Below, in pieces: positions 1 to 10,700 of a stretch of 64,000 nt of DNA (the first letter of the stretch is position 1; each line of letters starts with the position of its first letter). The translations under genes and the position numbers were made by a program. The stretch is from Rhynochetos jubatus. Its lineage: Eukaryota; Chordata; Aves; Eurypygiformes; Rhynochetidae. The stretch covers positions 15,650,774-15,714,773 of the forward strand of contig CM050664.1 of the NCBI GenBank assembly GCA_027574665.1, written 5' to 3'. The notes under the pieces were generated by a model, which saw nothing but the letters and a program-made list of their open reading frames with translations, had not been told where the DNA came from and ran no database searches.

Positions 1-1581
1 CCACCCCTGGTGACCAAAAGCCCAACTCAGCCGTGCAAAACTTCATGCAGATGCTGGAGTTTACCTATCTAGCAGTGCCCAGAGCTCACCGAGAGGCATC
101 AGAACTTGCTGAACAGGACGTAATTACGACTGAAGCATTCCAGAACAGACCAAGTGAACTTCAAAAAAGAAAGGGGGGGGGAAGACACCACTTCAAACAC
201 CTTTCACTGGCTACCAGTACAGTCTAAAATGTCTAGCTGAAGAATGAAAGAAACACCCTGCTTTCTCTGAGTTACTGTGGTGCATTTCTTAGCAACTTGC
301 GGATCAGCCTTCCGGACGATATTCCGTCGCTTCTGCGAAAGGGATTAGCGTAGTTCAATCGCAAGACCTCACCTAGATATCCTCTGCCAAGTCTTACTCT
401 CAATTCCGTTTCTTTTGGAGGTCAAGAAGAAAAAGATTCCATAAAATATAAAGACTGAAGTACCTATAAGCCACTGTCAAATGCAGATTAAGCAAACTGA
501 AAAAACCCACAGAATTTATCAGCTCAATTATAGCAATAATTTTTTCAGTCTATAAAAACACAGCAGGCATAGCACGATTAACTTATCGCTGTCCCTTCGA
601 CAAGATTCATTAATCTCTGAAACCAGCAAGTCCAACACACTTCTTGCCCGCCGAAAACCACTGTTTCGGTGGTTCGAACAGTTGGAATATTGAAAAACGT
701 CAGTACGTGCACACATGCTCTTCTGCACACACGTGCCTATTTACAACGGGCACGCGCTTGCTGGAAACGAGAAATCTGAACGCGTTTTATTACCTACAAA
801 CCCATTACAATTTAGGAAGAAAGGCACGCCAAAGACACTACGCGACACACGGACAAGTCGCAGCGACGGCCAGCCCGCTGGGCATTTCATCACGACTGAA
901 ATTATCATCCGCAAATTATTCGGATTTTAAAGGAAAAAACGCTTGGAACAGGTCGAGGCGAGCGCCTTAAACCAGGGTCACAGGTGGGAGGGTAAGAAAA
1001 GCACAGCGTTAATATGCCAGGAGGGAGTTTTTATTCCGTAGTGGGCGCAGTGGAAGAGGCTGCCCGCACAGGGCTTTTCGCTGCGGGCGATATACGGGTT
1101 TGGAGGAGCAGAGACAGAACCCCCGGCCACCAGGAGCGGGGCGGTCGGTCTTTCTGCTGGTTTTCCTCCTTCCCGACCCGCAGCCTGCTCACCTGGGCAC
1201 CCCCAGCATCCAAGCCGAGGCGGATCCCTCCATCCCTTCACCATTAAAACGAAGCGTTGGTTGGAAAGGGAAAGGGAAATTCAACTCAAAAGGCCTTACC
1301 CGTCTCTCCCCACCGCTATTTATAGCCGGGACGGTACTTGGCGTACGGGTCCCGCCCGGTAACTTCGACTGGAGGAGGCCCAACCGCTCCGGGAGGGATC
1401 CTTCCCCCCTTTTCCCGGCACCTCGCCAGGCCGGTTCCCACCCCCGCCGGGAACCGAGGCAGGGCGGGCGGTTCCCCCGCCCCGCTCCCCACGGCGGGCG
1501 GGCCTGGCGATTACCGGGCCTGGCGATCGCCGGGCCCGGCGGTGAGGCCCGCCCGCCCCCGCACCGCCCCGCAGGCCTCAC
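1..1581 (-). other. CREBBP: CREBBP intron 1, 5' part
   Basis: This stretch follows the splice donor of the first CREBBP coding exon on the minus strand (intron begins GTGAGG at 1581) and runs off the left edge. No further CREBBP exon is visible, which fits a long first intron. The part nearest the exon (about 1330-1581) is still CpG-island sequence; the part below about 600 is AT-richer and unremarkable. A minus-strand TATAAATA lies at 1317-1324 and is listed separately. There is a short G run at about 172-180. Confidence 0.85.
1317..1324 (-). promoter_or_regulatory. TATA-box candidate in CREBBP intron 1
   Basis: On the minus strand the octamer is TATAAATA followed by G, a consensus TATA box, flanked by GC-rich sequence. 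It lies about 260 bases inside CREBBP intron 1 and points in the same direction as the gene. About 25-45 bases downstream the sequence reads GGTAAGGCC, a possible splice donor. It could drive an alternative first exon, or be chance. Confidence 0.3.
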
Positions 1582-1666
1582 CTGTGCTATCGCTGGCGGA
1601 GAAGCCCGGCGAGTTGAGCTTGGCTCGCTTGGGGTTGGGCGGCCCGTCGAGTAAGTTCTCCGCCAT
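1582..1666 (-). CDS. CREBBP: CREBBP coding exon 1 (CBP N-terminus)
   Basis: This exon encodes the first 28 residues of CREB-binding protein plus one base of codon 29. CBP is the nuclear lysine acetyltransferase and coactivator that binds phosphorylated CREB and many other factors. Read on the minus strand, ATG is at 1664-1666 in a strong Kozak context (A at -3, G at +4). The peptide starts MAENLLDGPPNPKRAKL, which matches the conserved CBP N-terminus and includes the basic PKRAKL stretch, a likely nuclear localisation signal. After it comes NSPGFSASDST, slightly different from the human SSPGFSANDST. The coding part is exactly 85 bases and ends ACAG before the donor GTGAGG; to my knowledge that is the same junction and phase as in mammals. 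The paralogue EP300 also begins MAEN but then diverges (AENVV), so CREBBP is preferred. All other exons lie to the left of the window. Confidence 0.96.
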
Positions 1667-2140
1667 GGTAGCCGGCTGGGCCGTCCGAGAAGCCGCCGAG
1701 CCGGTAGTCGTCCGAGAAGGGGGTAGCGTGAGGGGGGTGAAGCTCTCTCTCCCCGTTCCTCCAACGGGGAACCCACCGCCGAGCAACAGCGCCGCTCAGT
1801 GCCCGACCGGCGGCGGCCCCCGCTCCCCCATACCCGGGCCGGGCCGCCGCCGCCGCAGCAGGCCGCAGGGGAGGAGGGTTCGGGGCGGGGTGGGGAAGAG
1901 CCCAGCGCCCCCTCCCTGCCGGCCTCGCTCCTCCCGGCCTCTTCCCCCCCGCCCGGCCGCCGCCGCCGCCGCGGAGGTGCCCGGATGGCGGCTCAGGCAG
2001 TCACTGGGGGAGCATAGCGCCCCCCCGCACGCGCTCCCCTCCGCCTCGCCCCGTCCCCTCCCCTCCGCGCCGGGGGGTTCGCCCCGGCCCCGCGGCGGCC
2101 CCCGCCCGCCGCCCCCGCCCGCGGACGAACCGCGGCCGAG

Positions 2141-2262
2141 GTAGGGGAGGGAAGGGGGGGGGGAGGGTGGAAAGAGGAGGGAGAGGGAGGGGGGAAAAAA
2201 AATTTAAAAAAAACAAAAAAACGGGAAAAAACCCGAAAACACCCAAAAAACGCCCCAAAACA
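2141..2262 (+). repeat. Homopurine and A-rich low-complexity tract
   Basis: About 60 bases of nearly pure purine (G runs of up to ten, GGGAGG and GAGGG units) pass into about 60 bases of A runs broken by single T or C bases. On the CREBBP sense strand this is a long pyrimidine tract. It could form triplex or quadruplex structures and may be length-polymorphic. It lies inside the inferred CREBBP leader. Confidence 0.85.
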
Positions 2263-2468
2263 ATGAGCGCGGCGCGGCGGCGGCCGCGGCTCCCGGTCCC
2301 GGCGGCGGCGCTCGGTTGGCTCCGGCCGGTTCTGCCCCGCTGCCTCGAGCCCCTCTGCCCGTCGGCGGCGCTCCGTGCGGCTGCCCGTGTCCCGGCGGGC
2401 GGCCCCGCTCGCCCCGGCCCGGCCCGGCCCGGCCCCGCTCCGCTCGCGCCGCGCTCCGGCTCCGCGAC

Positions 2469-2479
2469 AAGATGGCGGC
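2469..2479 (+). promoter_or_regulatory. YY1 initiator-type motif
   Basis: The sequence AAGATGGCGGC is an exact match to the YY1 motif found just downstream of many housekeeping start sites. In those genes it usually reads in the direction of transcription. Here it reads on the plus strand, away from CREBBP, which suggests a divergent start. Its ATG (2472-2474) opens a 187-codon plus-strand frame of low-complexity sequence. Confidence 0.7.
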
Positions 2480-2879
2480 TGTTGATTCCTCAATTAAAAA
2501 AAAAAGTTTTTTTTTCTCTTCTCTTTTCCAGAGACCATGGGGGCGGGGCGGGGGCGGGGGCTGCGCCTGGCGTCACCGCGCACCGGGCACGCCCCGCCCG
2601 CCCCCGCCGTCGCCGGAAAGGCGCGAGCGGCACCGGAAAGGGAACGAGCTCGTCCTCAGTTGCTCCGCGGTGCCGTTAGGGGATGGGTTCGGGCAGCTGC
2701 GGGACGTTCGCCCTCCCGCCCCCTCCTGCCGTGGCCCCGTGCTCTCACTCGCTCTCCTCGTGGAGCGCCCCCACACCCCCCGCTCTCCGGCGCTCGCAGC
2801 GGCCCCCGCCGTTGTCACCGGTCGCTCGCATCGGTCTCCCCTACTTGCCCGCGTCTGGGCCGCCCTCACAGCTGCCGCT

Positions 2880-4710
2880 TCACGGTGTCCCCTCACAGCC
2901 GCCCCCCATGGTCTCTCTCAGTCCTATGAGGACGCCCCTTCCCAATGTCGCCCTCACAGCGTCCCCTCAGGCTCTCCTCACAGTCACCCACGGACGCTAT
3001 CCTGCCCTCTGTCCCCCACAGTCTCAGTCCTGTGAAGATGTCTCTTCTCAATGTCCCACTCACAGCGTCCCCTCACGGTCACCCCCCGTGTTATCATCCT
3101 GTCCCCCACAGTCTCCCCGCTCAGTCCTGTGAAGATGTCCCCCTCACAGCCGCCCTCCATATTATCTTCCCTTCTGTCCCCCATAGTCCCTCTCAGTCCT
3201 ATGTAGATGTCCCTTCTCAACATCCCCCTCACGGTGTCCCCTCAGTCTCCCTCTGAGTCGCCTCCCACATTGCCTTCACCTCTGTCCCCCACAGTCTCCC
3301 CTCTCAGTCCTATGTAGATGTCCCCTCTCAACGTCCCCCTCACAGCGTCCTCTCAGTCTCCCTCACAGTCACCCCCCACATGATCCTCCCCTCAGTTCCC
3401 CACAGTCTCCCCTCTCAGTCCTGTGAAGATGTCACCCTCACAGCATCCCCTCAGGCTCCCCTCACAGTCACCCCCAGACACTACCCTCCCTCTGTCCCCC
3501 ACAGTCCCTCTCAGTCCTGTGAAGATGTCCCCTCTCGACGTCCCCCTCACAGCCGCCCCGTTATCCTCCTGTCCCCCACAATCTCCCCTCTCAGTCCTGT
3601 GGAGATGTCCCCTCTCGATGTCCCTCTCACAGCCGCCCCCCACATTATCCTCCTGTCCCCCACGATCTCCCCTCTCAGTCCTGTGCAGACGTTCCCCTCA
3701 GGCTCCCCTCACAGTCCCCCACAGGCCCTCCCAGTCCTATGAAGAAGTCCCTTCTCAATATCCCCCTCACAGCGTCCCCTCAGCCTCCCCTCAGTCCCCT
3801 CACTGTCACCCCCCTCAGTCTCGTCTCAGCCCCAACACAGATGTCCCCTCTCTGTGTTCTCCTCACAGTGTCCCCTCAGGCTGCCCTCACAGTCACCCCC
3901 AGACACTCCTGCCTTCTGTTCCCCACAGTCCCTCCCAGTCCTATGAAAATGTCCCCTCTCAACGTCCCCCTCACAGCATCCCCTCAGTCTCTGTCACCCC
4001 CCACATTACCCTCACCTCTGTCCCCCACAGTCTCCCCTCCCAGTCCTATGTAGATGTCCCCTCTCAACGTCCCCCTCACACCATTCCTTCAGTCTCCCTC
4101 ACAGTCACCCCCCACATGATCCTCCCCTCAGTTCCCCACAGTCTCCCCTCCCAGTCCTATGTAGATGTCGCCCTCACAGCGTCCCCTCAGGCTCCCCTCA
4201 CAGTCACCCACAGACACTATCCTCCTTCTGTCCCCCACAGTCCCTCTTAGTCCTGTGAAGATGTCCCTTCTCGACGTCCCCCTCACAGCGTCCCCTCTCA
4301 GTCCCCTCACAGTCACCCCCAGACACTATCCTGCCCTCTGTCCCCCACAGTCCCTCTCAGTCCTATGAAGATGTCCCTTCTCGACGTCCCCCTCACAGCG
4401 TCCCCTCAGTCTCCCTCACAGTCGCCCCCCACATTATCCTCCCCTCAGTCTCCCACAGTCCCTCTCAGTCTCGTGAAGATGTCCCCTCTCAACATCCCCC
4501 TCGCTGCGTCCCCTCCATCACCCCCCACACTATGCTCCCTTCCGTCCCCCACAGGCCCTCCCAGTCCTTTGAAGATGTCCTCTCTCAATATCCCCCTCAC
4601 AGCATCCCCTCAGCGTCCCCTCACAGTCACCCCCCTCAGTCTCGTCTCTCAGCCCCAACGCAATGTCCCCTCTCAGTGTCCCCCTTGCAGTGTCCCCCCC
4701 CCCAGTGCCC
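2880..4710 (+). repeat. Degenerate minisatellite, about 19 units
   Basis: This is a tandem array of imperfect C/T-rich units. An anchor motif, GTCCTRTGNAGATGTCC, recurs at about 2921, 3027, 3124, 3196, 3307, 3418, 3514, 3594, 3679, 3734, 3825, 3939, 4043, 4154, 4250, 4361, 4469, 4564 and 4650. Spacing ranges from 55 to 114 bases, most often about 96 or 111, so the unit seems to consist of shorter modules gained or lost. Between anchors, most units contain a run such as CTGTCCCCCACAG, which resembles a vertebrate 3' splice site, and the modules CCCCCTCACAGCGTCCCCTCAG and CTCACAGTCACCCCC. The minus strand is correspondingly G/A-rich. Long plus-strand open frames through the array are a by-product of its composition. 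Confidence 0.93.
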
Positions 4711-7700
4711 CTGGCTCAGCCGGGGCTGAGGCACAGCAAGCCCCAGTGCCCCAACACGGGCCGACGGGGGCCATGCCAGCCTGTGCCCTCCCTCTCCTGT
4801 GAGCGCTGAGCGCGGCGACGCCGAGGTGACCAGGCCTTGCTTTACAAACGCCTCGTGCTCTGTCTAGACAGACATTCCAAAACAGGTTTATAGGACTGGA
4901 GCTCGTAGACTTACATGGATTTCCATACTGGTTCCCAACCTGAGAAGCAGGTGATGTGACGTGCCAACGTGGCAGCCAAGCTCCTCGTACCCGAACTGGT
5001 TGCTCGGGGCTGTTTTCATCGCCTACGTGTCGGTATGTCCCCGAAGAGCAGCCACAACCTGAGGACGGGCTGGAGAAGGGCACGGAGACAATGCTGAGCA
5101 CGTGTTGATGAAGTCCATAAGCCACGATGGATTAATCAGCAGTGTTTTGTCGGTTTACAGGAGATCTATAATGACACCTGCTTTTGCAAAGTGTAAGTCT
5201 GCCTTTTGTTTACTGCGAAACTCAAATGCATCACATTTACTTCTACATTTACATGCATTTCATTACATTTACTTGCAAATTCTGTATTTATTTACATGGT
5301 GCCTTGCTCAGGACTGCCTGTAATCACACTGGAGGTCTCTTACAGGCCTCTGCTTCTCTCACCTACTACTCAGTAGCTACAAAAAGAAGTGCTCTTTGGT
5401 TATGCCTGCCTCAATTTCCTTCAAAAGCGGCGAGTTCCCGTCTGCTTTAGGATGGCTCCGCGTGGGACAGGGTTCGGTGTCTCGCAGCAGCCCCAGAAAA
5501 GAGAGCAGCAGCTTTTGTCCAGCCGTGTTTTACTGTAATAGAAGGTATTTGTCCCAGATTATGTTGAGGGAAAATGTTTTGCTGTTGGAGGTGGGGGGTG
5601 TGGAAATCGGGTCAGATTGTCAGGCACAACCGAGGGCAGCAGCGCCCTTTGCTTCAACTTTTTAGCAAGTTTGGTGAGGGCATTTGGAACTGCAGCTTGG
5701 GCAATTTTGGTGTTTTACATCACCTGTGGTCTTGGAGAGGAAAGGCTTTTCTGGAGCGGGTGACACCAGGAGACACCCGTAGCATTTTGCTTCCCTTCTA
5801 AACCCCTTCTCTGCTGCTGCAGTAACACTGCAGCTCTGACATGAAGTCAGGATGGAGGTGGATCGCTGGAGCTGGAACCTGAGTGGTCCCACAGCTACTG
5901 CCTAGCTCGGGGAAGATGTCCAAACTGCCTCGTGCCAGGCAGTACGCTGATGTCACATCAGTACCGCAGCTCCGACCATACAGCCACCGAGCGAGAGGCC
6001 CTGGCATCACCATAACAGGAACTGGTGTGCCAGAGTGCCTGCCAGGGCAACACTATGTGCTTGGTGTTGGGGCGCAGATGGAAGGAACCGTAGAGGCCAG
6101 GATCCTTCTCCCGTTAGCTGGGAGAGCTCCTTCATGCTCATCGCAAGGCTTGCCATATCGGTGAAATCAGAGAGGGGCTGTCAATCGTGGGGGCAGAGTG
6201 GGAGAAGAAGGAGGTGCTCTGGAGGGAGGGAATCCTATATCCCAGGGCAGTAGGGGAGGAGGAGGATCCTGTGGTGGCTGTGTCCTGCTGCTTCTCCATG
6301 GCACGGTGTCCCCTTAAGATGTCCCCAGTTGCCCCCTGCCATGGGATTAGAACAGCATTGGGTTAATGGCAGGAGGGAGGGGAAGACCTTGACCCTTACC
6401 CACTGCCCCTGGAAACAGCGCTATGATTAACAGTACGGCAGTGCTTGGGGTACCATAGCCCTTTGGTACTGGTGTCGGAAGAGTCAGATGGCCTCACCCA
6501 CTGGTAATGCCAAACACAGAATAAGCCTAAACGGAGTAGGAGGATTTCGTGAGAAGAAAGAAAACTCTCTGAAAGACACTGTATAACAAGCAAATGAGTC
6601 CTACTACTGCAAACCTGCACCCAGGGTTCCCAGTCTGGACCCCAGTGCACAGCTCCCCGCTCGCCCAGCTGGTGCTTAAGCTCTTGTGTGGATTCCCGAG
6701 GACTTCATTTGCGGTGCTCAGGACGCGCAGTGAAGCAGGTGCTTAATGGATAACTCCTTTATTCAGGGACTAGTTCCAAGAGAAATTGCATAATAAAATC
6801 TGCACTGCTGCAGCCCATTTCCAGACTTCCTGACTCCAAAACTAAGCTGCTTAAAGATACAGTGCCCAAGATCCTACCTTCCTTCCCCGCCCAAAACATG
6901 GAAGTGTCATTTCTATAGCTTGTGACCTCAAATCCTTACAGCCAAACAATAATATCTGAATAACTTCTGAGGAGCTCTGCACTGTAACTTGGACTCACTG
7001 TGGCATCATCAAAGCCGTTTGCATTGGGAATAAGAGAGTCTGTTTTTCCTGGTAACGTTATGTCCCAGCATCTGGTTGCCTTACCTTCCCTGTATGCTGC
7101 CAAGCAAAGCTGTCCCAGGCAAAAAGACGAGCCCAGCGCCTGTCACCTCCTCTCCTCCTGGCAGCCGCAGAAGGTGCTGCCTCTTCTTCCTCCAGGCACG
7201 TCTGTCTGGTTACACACACCCTGCACTCCTGGGATTGTGGAGCAACTTCATGTGAAGTAACTGTTGTTTCTGGCTTCTGATTTTCATTGTATGTGTGAAT
7301 TCTTCTTGTGTGTAGGAAATGGTGGTAACCCCTGGGACAGCAATCATAGTGCTGGTTTTTGTTTACCTATACATCTGTGCACTTCTGCAAACCCATCGTT
7401 CCTTGAGCCACGGAGCCTAGCTAACATCCCAAGTGCTCTCCTTGCCTCATTTTCTGCAAAGCAAAGTACCTGCAGGTGGCCAGCCATGGTCTGTAGGTGC
7501 CATCCTGTCATTTCATGCTCTCAAGCACTGGTTAGACCTGATTCTGCTTTCCTTTTCTGTAAGTATTTGTCATTTTAAAGCCATTTCCTACCTACTTGTT
7601 GAATAGAGTCTAACGGGGACTGGATGCTGACATGGACGTCACTGTGAACTGCTCAAAACTCTGCCCATTGTCTGTTGAGACCATAGTCTCTACTAGCATA

Positions 7701-10700
7701 ACTCTGACGTAGGGGAATATCCGCCTTACAAGTAAGGCAATGTCACAGAAGTGAGAATAACAGTTCAGGAAAATCATGCAGTTTTCTGTCATCGACGTGA
7801 TCCAATCTCTCCCTCTGAGCGATCCTTTTTCCTTACGTCCCAAATGTGAAGCCCTTTTGTTGGAGCTGGGCTGTAATTTTGCCATGCCTGACAAACTATT
7901 AAGAAAAATCTGTATAAACCTGCCTTTACACTCTCATCCTGGGTTGTTTCTCTACAAATTATAGCTTGCACTTTGTCTGAGTGACAACAGTCCATTTGCT
8001 TTATTTTTTGAAAGTCAAACTGCTATAAAAAACGTCTGTCTTTGGGCTCTGCAGGTTTACACTACAGGTTTGTCCGTCTGACACTAGCTCTTACCCAGCC
8101 TCACGGTCAGTGTGAAAATCATCCTTCTATCCATAAAATAGTAATTTGGGTAATCTGGGCAAGTTTCATGTCTGCCAGCTGCCTTTTAGCAGTTACAATT
8201 AATGGCTTATGGGTGGTTTCAGCCAACACGGGCCAAAATAAAGACATGATTTTTTTTTTTTTCCCCTGCAGATTACAGTGAAAAATCCCTTCCCTGACCA
8301 CAGGGAGAGGCAGGGTGCCCATAGGTATGCTCTGGCCATTTGAGATGGGGAGATTTCAGTGCTTTCCACCCCCCTGCCCTCTGCCTTATCCCTCTGTCAA
8401 AGACTTGGCCGTCCCCATTGCACAGTCAGTAGGAGGGAGCATTTGCAAGCTCTTTGGGTGCTGCAGTCACAGCTTGGCATTAGCTTAATCCCAAATGAAT
8501 GGCAGTCCACGCTAACGTGCTGAGCTGTGAGCTCCACCGGTGAGCATCGCTCACGCTCCCGGCTGCTAGGTTCACCAAGAATCCACCTCCTGCCTGAACC
8601 TGTATCTCAGAGGAGAACCTCATCCTTCCCACCAGAGCTGGGGCCTCCGTCCATTCTTTTTTCTGTTCACTCCACCCATCTTGGAGCAGTGATGTGTTAG
8701 CATCTTTGAACCTCTGCCCCAAGCTGGGGGATTGGGTGCTTCCCTCTCCCTTTAAAGACATCTTCAGATCCCTTCTCACCCACTTCTGTCCTCTGCCCCT
8801 TTCACGAGGGCATCACGGAGATGAGATCAAGGGCTCAGAACATTTCACCATACTAAACATTGCTCCTTTTGATCAAATGTGATCCAAGCATTTATTAACC
8901 TACTTGGGTAGACTGCATATTTCTTTTGTGGAAGGACTTTCATTACTATAAAACTCATAGTTCAGCTGTTTTTCTCTCTTTGCATATAGCTTTCTTTTTT
9001 TTATTGCTCACAGCAATGCAGCAACTTCCAGGTAAGCATCGAAGATGACATTTGGAAATGCCCTCCTTGCGTTCGGGCTCACAGTCCTTATTTTTTTCCT
9101 GCAGCAAAATCTGGTGTTCCCATGAAAACTCCTCCTGAGCTCGTAGTCTCACCATCATTAGTCAACTGTGTGTAAAAATTCTGCTGAGCCTTTGCAAAGT
9201 CAGGCCCTGGGGACACCGGTTGCGTTCTTCCCCTGCTCTGCCATTGTCCTGGCTGGTGGAGACAGCCACAACGGCACGGCTCTGCTGATGCTCCTGCTCC
9301 TGCTCCGTTGAGCCTTGCCTGTCCCTCTGCCTCAGGCCTCTTCTTTAGAGGAACTATTGGTGTCAAACACGGCTTTAGTGCAAGACCTTTGGTTTTCTCT
9401 AGGAACTTAATTCCTGGAAGATTCTCCCTACATTGTCAGGGGTTAATCCTGGCTTGTCCACCAACCTTTTTAGCTTTGGACTCAACTTCTCACACCTGTT
9501 AAAAATCTTGATTTCTTATCAGTGACTCTTGAACTCCCAGAGTCACCCAGAGAGCAACCCCAAGCTCCTCTGTACTGTCAGCCTCTCTCCGTCACCGGGG
9601 CTAAAAGCCATGCCCGTGAAATGTTTTGGCATTAGGTGGCAGGCAGGTCCCACATCTTCTGCGTTAGGCTCCAAGTGTTAATTCTGCCCAAATTCTCGGG
9701 AATGGTAATGCCTCAGAGGTGGCTTTACTGTCTCAGGCACTGCTCATGCACTTGCTCGTGACTTGCTCAGGCGCTGTCCTGCGCCATCATGCATCCGACA
9801 GGCCCACTCGGGGCAGAGACCAGCCCCAAAGGTGAATGCCCAACAGCACTGTCCCTCTGCAGACCCCTGCCGCTGTCCCAGACCGACCTGAGCTCTTGAG
9901 GGGGAAATCGTCAGCTCTTCCACAGGACTTCCCTTCCTTACTGCTGTCTTGAGCACCTAGTCACCGCCCTGTCTGCAGACCCTGCTCAGCCCTCTCCTTT
10001 CCCCTGAGGCACCTGAATTTTGTGTTTGCTGGCACTTCCAGTGATGGAAATGCCTGGTGACTATGGTTCTGTGGCTGGACACGTGCAAACCACTCTAGCT
10101 TACAGCACGTGCGACCTCTGCGGCTCCTGAGGCCATCACTCCATGCCACGGGCCTGGGGTTCCCCCCGCAATCACCCCTCTCAGGAAGCCCCCCAGCCTG
10201 CATCACCCTAAAGAGGAACAGGGGTGCTGGTCCCCCTCAAGCCTTTGAGCAAGGCTGCGGACTGCGCTCTCCTCCCATGGAGGGAAGGGCCCCCAGCAGC
10301 GACCAGGAAGCCTTTCTGGGCTGGGTCTCTGAAAAAAATGTCCTGTTGAACCAGTTCCAATTTGTATAAAATTCTTCAATATTCATCAGGGCAGGGAGCC
10401 CATGGAGCAGGGTTGACAAGGTGAATACATTAACAGCCTGTTTGTTCCTCCAGCCTCGCTCTTCCTCCACCACAAAGGTTCTTTCCTTGTTTTAGACAAG
10501 AAAGAGCACCTTCCACGGAGGAGGGGAGCTCAGAGCTCAATGCCGTCTGGTTCAACGTGGGACTTGTTATGGCCCAGCCCCACATTGCTTGAAGAGCACT
10601 CCACCGAGTGGTGCCGTGGGCGTCTGGTCCCCATCACCATGCTGGTCAAGCAGCTATCAGGAAAGATCTAGCTCCAGGCCCAGCCTTGGGGTGGGTGGGT

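Larger units (their letters stand above)
1667..2480 (-). other. CREBBP: Probable CREBBP 5' untranslated leader
   Basis: This is the sequence directly upstream of the CREBBP ATG on the minus strand. It is extremely GC- and CpG-rich up to about 2130, then crosses a homopurine/poly-A-like block (2141-2262; pyrimidine-rich in the transcript), then GC-rich again. The upper limit is inferred, not seen: the human leader is roughly 0.8 kb as I recall, and a YY1-type initiator motif sits at 2469-2479, about 0.8 kb above the ATG. The true start could be anywhere in the island. Confidence 0.5.
1330..2720 (-). promoter_or_regulatory. CREBBP: CREBBP CpG-island promoter
   Basis: This is a dense CpG island that covers CREBBP exon 1 and its upstream sequence, as expected for a TATA-less housekeeping promoter. 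Visible elements include tandem GC boxes (Sp1/KLF type) at about 2539-2560 and 2589-2608, two ETS/GABP cores CCGGAA at 2613-2618 and 2633-2638, a YY1 motif at 2469-2479 and a CRE half-site (TGACG on the minus strand) near 2570. The ETS plus YY1 plus Sp1 combination is typical of bidirectional CpG-island promoters. The motifs are seen directly; their use is inferred. Confidence 0.85.

Noticed and set aside
1338..2144. 268-codon plus-strand frame across the CREBBP exon
   Set aside because: It is antisense to CREBBP exon 1 and made of CpG-island composition (Pro/Arg/Ala/Gly).
2316..4250. Plus-strand frames of 239 and 275 codons over the island and the minisatellite
   Set aside because: They consist of Pro/Ser/Leu-rich low-complexity sequence generated by GC-rich DNA and tandem repeats, with no recognisable domain.
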